DNA of 15,000 nt from Theodoxus fluviatilis (GCA_034096865.1 JAWQFJ010005811.1:1-15000); one strand, 5' to 3'; positions 7,621 through 14,714 are shown, numbered from the stretch's first letter. The notes: generated by a model from the sequence alone, not told the origin. Numbers and translations are program-made.

Positions 7621-7951
7621 CAGGGCCGGACCCAGGGGGGGGTTCCAGGGGTTCCGGAACCCACCCCCCCCCCCCTAGAAAAAGCATGTACCTTGGTTTG
7701 AGTTTTTTTTTTTTTTTTGTGTCTCCAAAAACAATGCTGCTCTTACCCCTCAAAACAAGGCCCAGAATGCACCAGATTGCACAGATTTTAACCGTTTTTC
7801 AAAAAATTTCCGGGGGGGCATGCCCCCGGACCCCCCTAGTTTGCGCGCCTGCTTCGCAGGCGCGCGCTCGTGACTTCGCCACTTCGCTGATTTGTCCCCC
7901 CCAACCAAAAAGGAACCCCCCCCCCCCCACAACTCATTTGGTCCGGCCCTG
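7621..7951. mobile_element. 331-bp MITE (non-autonomous DNA transposon)
   Basis: It begins CAGGGCCGGACC and ends GGTCCGGCCCTG, a perfect 12-bp terminal inverted repeat. It is flanked by GAGGAT on both sides and encodes nothing. Inside are G-runs and C-runs that extend the end symmetry, a near-palindrome of G and C runs around GCATGC (about 7810-7830), and a perfect 10-bp stem with loop TTC (GCGCGCCTGC...GCAGGCGCGC). CAGGG-type ends are common in hAT and related families, but those make 8-bp duplications. A 6-bp duplication leaves the superfamily open. Confidence 0.88.
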
Positions 7952-7957
7952 GAGGAT
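7952..7957. repeat. Target-site duplication GAGGAT, right copy
   Basis: Second copy of the 6-bp duplication. LINE coding resumes here in the frame that reads EDRDRWRKIVRKSSVV. Confidence 0.8.
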
Positions 7958-8147
7958 AGAGATCGATGGAGGAAGATTGTCCGAAAGTCATCAGTGGTGC
8001 CTCAACAACCCATCTCAGGGCTAAGAGACTGAGCTGAACTGAACATCACCAGCATCTGCAGCATAATTGACGAGCCGAGAGAAATGGATTCATTACAGCA
8101 CAAATAGAATTTGAGCTGGACTTTTGCTTCGAGAGACGACTCGATAT

Positions 8148-8207
8148 CGTCTTCTTCTTCTTCTTCGTCGTCGTCGTCATCGTCGTCATTGTCGTCATTA
8201 TCGTCAG

Positions 8208-8275
<68 letters not shown>

Positions 8276-8520
8276 TCGTCATCATCATCGTTATCATCAT
8301 CATCGTTATCGCAGCAGCAGCAGCATCGTCGTCGTCGCCTTCATTGTCATCATCTTCGTCATCGTCATCATTATCATTATCATCGTCGACGTCGTCGTCT
8401 TCGTCGCCGTCGTCATTTTCATCATCATTTTCATAATCATTGCATCACGCTCACAGAGTGGCTTGTCTGCCATCATCGTTATCATCGTCGTCGTCGTCTT
8501 CGTCATTTTCATAAATATCA
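8148..8520. repeat. (TCN)n trinucleotide tract, mainly TCA/TCG/TCT
   Basis: Long runs of TCATCA, TCGTCG and TCTTCT with interruptions, extending almost to the splice acceptor of the receptor exon. It would encode poly-Ser, Arg/His or Ile/Val in different frames, but this is intronic microsatellite, not protein. A short unique piece (about 8436-8470) breaks it. Confidence 0.93.
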
Positions 8521-8567
8521 ACATCGTCATTGCATTAGGCTTGCAGAGTGATGCGTCTGCCTTGCAG

Positions 8568-8724
8568 CACTGGCGGTGCAAGTTGCTGATGACGGTGTTC
8601 CACTACCTGCTGGGAGCTAACTACGTGTGGGTGTTTGTGGAGGGACTGTACCTCCACACCGTCATCGTGGTGGCAGTCTTCACAGAGCGCACCCGCGTCC
8701 GCTGGTACATCCTGTTGGGCTGGG
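8568..8724 (+). CDS. Class B1 (secretin-family) GPCR exon, TM3 to start of TM4
   Basis: The exon starts HWRCKLLMTVFHYL, with the conserved Cys at the outer end of TM3, then ANYVWVFVEGLYLHT, which is the class B signature EGLYLHT. It ends VRWYILLGWG at the start of TM4. A strong donor (GTGAGT) follows at 8725 and splits the Gly codon after GW, in phase 1. The acceptor is the CTTGCAG at 8561-8567. Another CAG at 8544-8546 would add seven residues (SDASALQ). Class B receptors bind peptide hormones and signal through Gs at the plasma membrane. The ICL2 text AVFTERTRVRW resembles calcitonin/DH31-type receptors, but PDF or PTH-like receptors cannot be excluded. The exon stands alone between repeat tracts. 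Earlier exons (ectodomain, TM1-2) are not in the window. Confidence 0.88.
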
Positions 8725-8740
8725 GTGAGTTACGTCCCTT
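8725..8740 (+). promoter_or_regulatory. 5' splice donor of the receptor exon
   Basis: GTGAGT directly follows the GW-G codon split. The sequence turns pyrimidine-rich within about 12 bases and then becomes the (TCC)n tract, so the donor sits against a repeat. Confidence 0.8.
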
Positions 8741-8747
8741 TCTCATG

Positions 8748-9018
8748 TCCTCCTCCACCTCCTCCTCCTCCTCCACCTCCTCCTCCTCCTCCTCCTCCTC
8801 CTCCCCCTCCCCCTCCTCCCCCTCCTCCTCCTCCTCCTCCTCCTCCACCTCCTCCTCCTCCACCTCCTCCTCCTCCTCCCTCCTCCTCCTCCTCCGCCTC
8901 CCCCTCCTCCTCCGCCTCCCCCTCCTCTCCCCCTTTCTCCTGCTGCTGCTGCTGCTTTTTCTTCCTTCTTCTTCTATTTTTTTCTTTAATCTTTTTATTC
9001 CTTTTTTTCCTTCTTCTT
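8748..9018. repeat. (TCC)n tract grading into T-rich sequence
   Basis: About 190 bp of TCC triplets with CCA, CCC and CCG variants (8748-8938), then TGC triplets and a TTC/T-rich run to 9018. It is all pyrimidine on the plus strand over more than 180 bp, in the intron right after the splice donor. Confidence 0.93.
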
Positions 9019-9110
9019 GACAAAAATACGAAGCCAAATTTCTGCAGGGAAATATTCCTCATACAGAGCCGGACACTCTGGGCGAGACAGACAACAACAA
9101 AAGTTTCATA

Positions 9111-9170
9111 CCTCAGACGGGGACCAAACGTTCGACCTACCGCTCAATGTCCGGGTGCTCTTGCCATGAG
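9111..9170 (-). repeat. Possible tRNA-derived SINE head
   Basis: The minus strand has TGGCAAGAGCACCCGG, like a polymerase III A box with a D-arm. About 25 bases on it has GGTCGAACGTTTGGTCCCCG, a poor B-box match. The order and spacing fit a decayed tRNA-derived SINE head, but no cloverleaf can be drawn. Confidence 0.25.
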
Positions 9171-9173
9171 TAA

Positions 9174-9183
9174 ATGACGTCAT
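9174..9183. promoter_or_regulatory. CRE-like palindrome ATGACGTCAT
   Basis: A perfect 10-bp palindrome containing TGACGTCA, the consensus site of CREB/ATF factors. It is in the receptor intron. A single such site is weak evidence of regulation. Confidence 0.2.
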
Positions 9184-9729
9184 TGACAAACTGACAAATT
9201 ATTATCATATTCCTGACAAATTGATTTTGAACTTTGAACGTTCATATGATAAGCCAGAGGCCCTCTCAAAGGAGAATGACATTTTCCATTGACAGTGCGT
9301 CTTCTCTTCATCAGAAAATGCTTTGGTACATTGAGGCTATTCCATTTAAAATATTTGCGTCTGTTGCTGCCATTAAACAGACAAAAGTATGTATGTCTGG
9401 AGAGTTGATGTGGTTTCCTGAATATTTCGTTTTCAGATCTTCATACACCGGACATTGTAACAACACATGTATTTCATCATTATCCTCTTCTCAACAGCAT
9501 GAACATGTTCAGTCACGACTCTCATTAAATCTGTTCCTGTGAGTGTGGATAGTATTGCATCCAAGTGTAAACTGGATATACAAGTATATGAAGCTCCACA
9601 GCCAGGGATTCCAGCTGACGAGGGGGGCATTGAGCGGCTCCAGCCGTATGTAGTTCTTATTTCGGAAGTGTTTCAGACTAAATACACTAAGGTAGCGTAC
9701 CAAGTGTAAATCAGTTATTAAACATTCTG

Positions 9730-9742
9730 TGGGTGAGAAATA
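9730..9742. repeat. 13-bp target-site duplication, left copy
   Basis: TGGGTGAGAAATA is repeated exactly at 10320-10332. The last seven bases also match the LINE at the truncation point (AGAAATATC in the copy at 7201), which indicates microhomology at the 5' join. Confidence 0.85.
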
Positions 9743-10319
9743 TCACTCTCGCGTCGAAGATCAGGCTCATGCGCACGCTGGCCATCTCCGTATTTTTGTA
9801 TGCATGCGAGTCCTGGACACTCACATCTGAACTACAGAGATGGATACAAGCCCTGGAAATGAGATGCTACCGCAAGATTCTGAACGTCTCATATAAAGAC
9901 CATGTCACGAATGAGGAAGTCAGCAACAGGATCAGGAGAGCAATTGGACAATACGACGATCTGCTCTCAATCGTGAAAAGCAGAAAGCCGAAGTGGTACG
10001 GTCACGTGTCAAGAGGCAGTGGGCTGGCCAAGACCATCCTGCAAGGTACCGTACCAGGTGGGAGAAGGAGAGGCAGACAGAGAAAGAGGTGGGAAGACAA
10101 TAATAATAATAATACAGATTACTTTTACGCACATACCTTCCCTAATAGGCAAGTTCATGGCGTTTACATCAAAGAGTGGACAAGCTTGACCTTTGCTGAC
10201 TCACAGCGAGCCACAGAGGATAGAGATAGAGATCGATGGAGGATTGTTGTCCGAAAGTCATCAGTGGTGTCTCAACAACCCATCTCAGGGTTAAGAGACT
10301 GAACTGAACTGAACTGAAC
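9743..10319 (+). mobile_element. 5'-truncated LINE (RTE-like), second copy
   Basis: This copy corresponds to about 7205-8044 of the LINE at 6331-8044, without the MITE. It ends in (CTGAA)n and is flanked by a perfect 13-bp duplication. The reading frame is open from the join to the TGA just before the tail (codons near 9733-10302), ending GLRD. Relative to the other copy it carries a 66-bp insertion (10101-10166) that keeps frame. The motifs LASKIRLMRTLAISVFLYAC, KDHVTNEEVSNRIRRA and KWYGHVSRGSGLA are intact. It landed inside the older antisense LINE. Confidence 0.9.
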
Positions 10320-10332
10320 TGGGTGAGAAATA
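10320..10332. repeat. 13-bp target-site duplication, right copy
   Basis: Exact second copy of TGGGTGAGAAATA following the (CTGAA)n tail. Confidence 0.85.
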
Positions 10333-10833
10333 GAGTACTACCTGCTATCTTTTCCATCCAGTTAATTTTAAGCCTGTCGATATTCCTCTCTCAAGTTTTG
10401 CAAAACCGCTTTCGAATCTTCTACACTCTGCTGAGACCACACTTTATCAAGACCATAAGCAACCAAAATATATTTTATCTTACTTGTCCAGTCTATACCA
10501 CCTCTCTGTAACATCATCTCGTACACTTTACGATGATACCTCTCGTTCGGCATCAGCAGAATTTTGGACCAATATTTGATGGTACAAAATGTAGCATTGA
10601 TGTACAAAGAGTAGAGTCCAGTTTCTCCATATAACAATGTATTCGGTGCACGGGATGATACATTTAGGTAACGTATCAAATAGAAAAGATGTACATTATC
10701 AATGGAATTGCACTTATTCTCTCCCAATATTTCTGCCCCATGCTATAACATATGTTGAATTTGACGATAAAAATCTTAAAGACTTACTCGGGACAGATAG
10801 AGATAGTTTTATATGTCGTTTCCAGGTATAGAG

Positions 10834-10915
10834 GTGATTACGACCGGCAGCTCGACGGTATGAGCAGCCCAGCGTCTACCGAGAGATCACGAGTTCGATC
10901 CCAGCTTTAAGTCAA
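10834..10915 (+). repeat. tRNA-derived SINE head or tRNA pseudogene
   Basis: A D-arm-like GCTC-GACGGTAT-GAGC (4-bp stem, 8-nt loop) lies in an A-box-like context. A B box GAGTTCGATCC (10891-10901) follows at normal spacing. The anticodon arm does not pair well and the acceptor stem is missing, so it is not a working tRNA gene. A T-run follows at about 10919-10928, as in polymerase III units. Confidence 0.45.
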
Positions 10916-11023
10916 ATATTTTTTTTTCCTCTGTGTAGTTTCAGTTCTGTGTTAGGACTGCAGATGTTGTTTTCAAATGTTGTCCATTACAGTTAGATAT
11001 TTTATTTACTGGACTTACTCGAC

Positions 11024-11116
11024 TTATTCCTGTGGGCTCCCTTTGAAGCAAAGGTGCACAACCACACCACTCCAACGAACCCTGTTCTGGGCAGCTCCCC
11101 TCAGCTGGGCCATGTC
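11024..11116 (-). pseudogene. Probable LINE ORF2 C-terminal tip (antisense)
   Basis: The minus strand reads DMAQLRGAAQNRVRW, then SGVVVHLCFKGSPQE and a TAA. This fits the DMA.L...A.+R..W...V..LC...S ending of several LINE proteins. It is followed by an AGTAAGTCC-like tail and AATAAA on the minus strand. Upstream coding is not traceable beyond about 11160. The call rests on a short stretch and is tentative. Confidence 0.4.
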
Positions 11117-11160
11117 AGTCTAGCCGGCCAAATCAGACATGGAGAAGTTCAGTTAGAATA

Positions 11161-11188
11161 CACTGTACAGTTATCATGCTGTACAGTG
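11161..11188. repeat. Perfect 10-bp inverted repeat (hairpin)
   Basis: CACTGTACAG, an 8-base loop, then CTGTACAGTG. There is no T-run after it. It is intronic and its function is unknown. Confidence 0.7.
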
Positions 11189-11204
11189 ACCTGATTTCAA
11201 CTAT

Positions 11205-11225
11205 GGAGACTTCACTTGAGTCTCC
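11205..11225. repeat. Perfect 7-bp inverted repeat (hairpin)
   Basis: GGAGACT, loop TCACTTG, AGTCTCC. It lies 16 bases after the hairpin at 11161-11188, so the two could form a paired structure in an RNA. Confidence 0.6.
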
Positions 11226-11279
11226 GAACCGACTATTGTAGGTCCTACCATCCGAACTAAAGGCTGATTCTTCAACTTA

Positions 11280-11345
11280 CAGTACAATGCAATACCATGC
11301 GATGGAATACAACACAATACAATAAAAACATTACAACGAAATGAT
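11280..11345. repeat. Imperfect (AATAC)n-like repeat
   Basis: AATAC, ACAAT and AATGC pentamers with many variants. It resembles the tail of a retroposon, but no body can be assigned with confidence. Confidence 0.5.
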
Positions 11346-11498
11346 ATTATGTGATGCAATGCAGTGCAAAGATATATACTGTATTCCGCCGCTGCTCTCT
11401 CCTAACAAAATTGGGAACTCGCACTCGAACACGCATAAACCCATTTTCCCTGCTCAACTTATTCTTTTCCCTCATCCACCGATCCCACTTCCATCCCA

Positions 11499-11540
11499 CC
11501 CCCAACCCCCAACCCCCAACCCCCAACCCCCAATCCCCAG
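11499..11540. repeat. (CCCCCAA)n heptamer minisatellite
   Basis: About five CCCCCAA units, ending in CCCCCAATCCCCAG. The minus strand is (TTGGGGG)n, with enough G runs for quadruplex formation. It ends about 118 bases before the acceptor of the 61-nt receptor exon. Confidence 0.9.
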
Positions 11541-11658
11541 TCCCATCCTGAGATATTGTTTGAGTCGATGTTTCTAAGATTACACTTCGGTATCAGAAGA
11601 TTTTTCTGCACGCTTTGCTCGTTACAGATAACAAATGATTGGTTTGTTTCTCCCCCAG

Positions 11659-11719
11659 GAGGTCCACTGCTGTTTATGATTCCATGGATCATTGTCAGAG
11701 CTACACTGGAGGATGTGTT
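11659..11719 (+). CDS. Class B1 GPCR 61-nt exon, rest of TM4
   Basis: The acceptor is TTTGTTTCTCCCCCAG and the donor is GTAAGT at 11720, both strong. Joined to the exon ending at 8724 in phase 1 it reads GWGGPLLFMIPWIIV and then RATLEDV, leaving two bases of the next codon. Class B receptors have GWG.PL+...PW at this point, a basic residue at the TM4 end, and a conserved CW soon after. The next exon should supply that CW. The 61-nt length and the phases (1 in, 2 out) suit the small TM4 exon of this family. It belongs to the same gene as 8568-8724, across a 2934-nt intron. No following exon is recognised before the end of the window. Confidence 0.83.
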
Positions 11720-12140
11720 GTAAGTATTGATTTTCGCTCCACGTGCTCAATGTTCTGGCTAAATATAACGGTCAAGGTTATGATTTGCTCTTACGGCTTT
11801 ACAGTATGCCCCAGGTCTTGGGGCCTTTCGATTAATCCTCCTATTATTTGCTTGCCCTTGGAAGGCTAAGAAGACCATAGAGCCTCTCCCAGACTTAGAT
11901 GCACTATGTTCGAAGGTGGCTGACAAGACCAGTCCGGGTTTCTCCCAAAAATGAAGCACATGTAGGAGGTGAGGTAGAAGTGGTGGGGGTGGAGAAGGGT
12001 TTAAGGGGAATACTCCGCCAGAGAGGAATATTTGATTTCCTTAAAATCCCTCCCCACACCTCTCGCCTGGAAAGGAAGTAGGGATTTTGTCAGCTATGGC
12101 CCTCCCTGCAGCTCGCTTCCTCTCGGTTTCGACCGCACGC

Positions 12141-12234
12141 TGTATAAGGCGAGCTCCCTGGGCCGCCCTGACCTATTTCCCATTCTCTCTAATGCTTAAT
12201 GCGTCAGAGCGCCCCGAACCCCTCGCCTTATACA
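12141..12234. repeat. 13-bp perfect inverted repeat with 68-nt spacer
   Basis: TGTATAAGGCGAG at 12141-12153 pairs exactly with CTCGCCTTATACA at 12222-12234. Ends of this sort could be a very small MITE or a foldback, but no target duplication flanks it. Confidence 0.6.
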
Positions 12235-12272
12235 ACGCGAGGCAGCCTGTAGTTCTCTTGTGCGTGGCTGCC

Positions 12273-12291
12273 GGATAACCTGCTGTTATCC
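12273..12291. repeat. 7-bp perfect hairpin
   Basis: GGATAAC, loop CTGCT, GTTATCC. It lies just past the 12141-12234 inverted repeat. Confidence 0.55.
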
Positions 12292-13307
12292 TGCCTTGCC
12301 TGGTAGTCGGTCCTTCGCCAGTGAATCCCAGAAATTAATGTTGAGAGGACAAGGAGGTCTGACCACACATTTGCAGTCAGACATAACGTATGGACAGGCG
12401 GGTACAGCACAGTTTGTGCTCTTGTGAGACCATCCTGACGTAATCCCATTTGCATAAAGAGCCCTGTATGCCGTCACAAAAATCGGGAAGGGTGACTTTC
12501 TCTCGAGTCAGGAGATCAACAACAACTGCCAACTTAATTGAGTTAGTTCTCTACATTTTTCGATAACTTTGAAGAAATTTGGAAATAAAACGAACATGTT
12601 TCTCAGCACACCAAAATATGTTTTCTTGTTTAATATATAGGTCGTCTGACCTCCATCCCCGTGAAATGGGGTTTGAATAACGGGCGCTTTTAGAAGCTAC
12701 AGGATCATTGAAAATTGGCTTTCTTCTCGTCGGCCTTCGGATTTTTTCCTCCTTCCTCCCTCAAACAAATCACAGAAAGACTCTATCTACCCTTAGAAGT
12801 GAAAAAGTCCTTCTTGTTCTCGTCGAGAGGTGAAAAAATTCAAATGCTGAGTAGGTTTAAGTGATCTATCAGCGTCTGGTGAGCAGATCAGGCGGAAAAC
12901 TAGAGCTCGTAGAATCTATTTCCGGTCTCACTTCTCGCCCCTGTTAAGTGACAAGATCTCACTGAAGTTTCTTCCCCGGCGCTAGAACTCTCTAGGCGAG
13001 GACAGAAATGATTCTTTGGAATGCAGGGGTCGATATCTCTCCTTAAAGTTAGAGTGGTGGAAAATCGTGACGGTCGCATCAAGGAATAATGAATTTCGTT
13101 AGCGGAAGCCAAATTTGAATTTGATAGGCAACAGTGGTGTCGAAGGGAGCGCTGCGCTTTTTCCAACAATGTTTCTGTCCTCACATCGTTTCAGAGTTCA
13201 CGCTTCTTCAAGTGAGGGTTGTGGTGAGAGATGCCAAGCCATTTAAATGCATTTCCATTGTGGAGTTTAAAAGGGAATGGTTGCCGGGATCGGACAGACA
13301 CTAAGAG

Positions 13308-13360
13308 AAAGTGAATCCTGAAAGAATCAATGAGTCGGACTAAGTGTCAGGATTCACTTT
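13308..13360. repeat. 14-bp perfect inverted repeat with 25-nt loop
   Basis: AAAGTGAATCCTGA at 13308-13321 and TCAGGATTCACTTT at 13347-13360, with no mismatch. Transcribed, it would give a long stable stem of miRNA-precursor scale, though shorter than a typical one. It could also be a decayed MITE. Confidence 0.65.
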
Positions 13361-13780
13361 GCCTCGGTGGAGTTTGTTCACATGTGGAAAGAAGTTTCTC
13401 TGGCAGGAAAAAGTATTTAATTGGCTTGGGATTTCTCTCCACAACTTTCTTCTGAAGAAATGTTTCCTCAAAAAAATCATTTAGAAAGAAAAATCACAGG
13501 ACTCAACATCCTCTTCAATTTTTATTGGTACTGCTCGGAGCTTGATCCTCTTCCCACCACAGGGGAGGTGAAAAGGGCTGTCTTTTTCACGAAAATTTCT
13601 GGCAGTTCTCTCAACTTTTCTTGTCGTTTTTTCTATTCCATGAGATTACTTAAAGCTTACAACACCTACAAGTGTAACATACGGTAGAAGCCGCTTGGCG
13701 CACCATTTGATCTTTCTGGATCTCCTCCAGTAGCTCAGCCTGCGACGTCCCTAGGAAGCCACGAGCCTAATACAATCATC

Positions 13781-13998
13781 TGACATACGAAACATCATAA
13801 GAATATCTGGAAAGGACAGAACCGCAAGAAAATCGACAGCCTTCTTCGAGGAGTTCAGATTGAACCGTTTCGCCATTGCCAGGGTGAGAAGCGGGACTGT
13901 AGCTCAGGACAGCTGCAGAGCTGCCTTCCAGGGTCCTCACTTTCCCCATCAGTGTGGCTCGCGTATCGGCCTGGTGAGTCACACAAACACATTTGGAG
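13781..13998 (+). pseudogene. LINE C-terminal remnant with SRIGL finger (copy A)
   Basis: The frame reads ISGKDRTARKSTAFFEEFRL, a basic stretch, then PHFPHQCGSRIGLVSHTNT. The CG..SRIGL.SH text is the conserved zinc-finger-like end of a LINE protein family, here missing part of the Cys pattern. About 170 bases later a (TAG)n tract begins, possibly its tail. It is weaker than the two other copies to the right. Confidence 0.42.
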
Positions 13999-14168
13999 AA
14001 AATATTACGATGCACAGTCTGTCATTGTCGCTTTTGACAGGCAACCACCATCTCAGTCTAATGAAATGTCCACAACTGGCATCGTCGGAAGACTGGCAAT
14101 GCTTAAATAAAGATTTCAGTTTCATCTTGAAACATCAGCTTAATCTTATCCTGTGGTCAGAACAAAAA

Positions 14169-14207
14169 TAGTAGTATTAGTAGTAGTAGTAGTAGTAGTA
14201 GTAGTAG
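14169..14207. repeat. (TAG)n microsatellite
   Basis: TAGTAG repeats followed by GTTGTTG. It lies between LINE remnants A and B and may be the 3' tail of A. Confidence 0.9.
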
Positions 14208-14224
14208 GTGTTGTTGTTGTAGTG

Positions 14225-14670
14225 CTGAGGACACAACTGCGCTGGGCAGAGCATGTATCCAGAATGGAGGACCATCCATTCTGCTATACGGTGAACAATC
14301 TTCTGGCTACCGAGGAGTGGGGGCTCCGGAAAAAAGATATAAAGACTGCCTCAAGAGGTCCCTCAGCGCCTGACACATCGACCATCGTGATTGGTCATCG
14401 CTTGCTGATGACCCCGAGGCCTGTAAACACACCATCCATGCGGCTACTTCGTCCTTTGAACACAACCGAAGGGCCAACCTCGAGGACAAAATGATGAGGA
14501 GAAAGAACCTTGAGGCGTCAGTGCCAGCCGCTACAGACCAGCCCCTCAGATGCAGCTATTAGGGGCGGATGTGCGAGTCCCGTATTGGCCTCGTCAGACA
14601 CCAACCAGCCTGCAACCCTAGCAGATCCTGTCCCCCTACCACGATCTTCGTTCGCGAAGCCAAGCCATGA
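14225..14670 (+). pseudogene. LINE C-terminal remnant with SRIGL finger (copy B)
   Basis: The frame reads LRTQLRWAEHVSRMEDH, then after a frameshift near 14290 continues GAPEKRYKDCLKRSL, DWSSLADDPEACKHTIHAA, SFEHNRRANLEDKMMRRK and GRMCESRIGLVRHQPAC, with a stop at 14668-14670. This is the typical end of LINE proteins: LRW.GHV.RM, then KKRYKD.LK.SL, W...A.D...W+..+, and C..CGR.C.SRIGL..H. Two in-frame stops (about 14372 and 14561, the latter beside the zinc-finger cysteines) and the frameshift make it a pseudogene. Confidence 0.75.
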
Positions 14671-14714
14671 GTAGTAGCAGTAGTAGTAGTAGTAGTAGTG
14701 CTGGTAGCAGTAGA
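14671..14714. repeat. (AGT)n tract shared by two converging LINE ends
   Basis: AGTAGT repeats with AGC variants. It directly follows copy B on the plus strand and, read as CTA repeats, follows copy C on the minus strand. Confidence 0.88.

Larger units (their letters stand above)
6337..8032 (+). pseudogene. LINE reverse transcriptase, frameshifted and interrupted
   Basis: The protein has the reverse-transcriptase order: NYRTISLISHPSKVMLK, then AGFRPGRSTTEQI, VFIDFKKAFDRVW (motif A Asp), VRQGCLLSPTLFN (motif B) and LRFADDIDGLAGS (motif C, catalytic ADD). A carboxy-terminal domain follows with LASKIRLMRTLAISVVLYAY, KDHVTNEEV, KWYGHVSRGSGL and a basic RRRGRQRKRWEDN run, ending GLRD and TGA at 8030-8032. 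There are three lesions. A one-base deletion near 6373-6378 shifts WTQSLVITLPKK out of frame. A two-base loss at about 7103 breaks the expected FKYLG. The MITE at 7621 splits the end. All catalytic aspartates are present, so decay is recent. The 5' endonuclease part is missing. Confidence 0.88.
6331..8044 (+). mobile_element. 5'-truncated LINE (RTE-like) carrying a MITE
   Basis: This is a partial LINE running from the reverse transcriptase to a short (CTGAA)n tail at about 8033-8044. It is interrupted by the MITE at 7621-7951. Its left end coincides with the break in the mariner remnant. A second, shorter copy lies at 9743-10319, and only scattered mismatches separate the shared parts, so the family was active fairly recently. 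I see no clear target duplication for this copy. The clade assignment (RTE-like) rests on general resemblance of the protein and the short tandem 3' tail, and is tentative. Confidence 0.82.
9311..10760 (-). pseudogene. Old antisense LINE ORF2 C-terminus, split by a younger LINE
   Basis: The minus strand encodes SIDNVHLFYLIRYL, LLYGETGLYSLYIN, IKYWSKIL and an SKIKYILVAYGLDKVW block (about 10730-10370). In a shifted frame, INWMEKIAGSTLFLT follows at about 10365-10325. After the 9743-10319 insertion the protein resumes with YLSVFSLKHFRNKNYI (about 9690-9640). It ends with DEIHVLLQCPVYEDLKTKY and a stop at 9313-9311. The H..+L..CP.Y..L+ block is the C-terminal Cys/His motif shared by many LINE proteins. 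Several frameshifts and stops show it is old. The clade is not assigned. It lies antisense inside the receptor intron. Confidence 0.72.
11720..13780 (+). other. Intronic or unassigned sequence after the TM4 exon
   Basis: About 2 kb with no exon continuing the receptor (no acceptor followed by a CW-containing frame) and no recognised transposon protein. It holds three inverted repeats listed separately and short open frames up to about 95 codons without known domains. It is probably intron, perhaps with old non-coding repeats. Confidence 0.5.

Noticed and set aside
8046..9062. Long poly-Ser, poly-His/Arg, poly-Pro and poly-Gly/Glu frames
   Set aside because: They come from triplet repeats read in different frames. 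Only the 8568-8724 part has real protein signature and splice sites.
10834..10915. Functional tRNA gene
   Set aside because: B box and D-arm are visible, but the anticodon stem and acceptor stem do not pair.
14153..14494. A 113-codon frame starting MVRTKIVVLVVVVVVVVV
   Set aside because: The Val run is the TAG repeat in another frame. The true LINE frame of this region continues in a different phase after about 14290.
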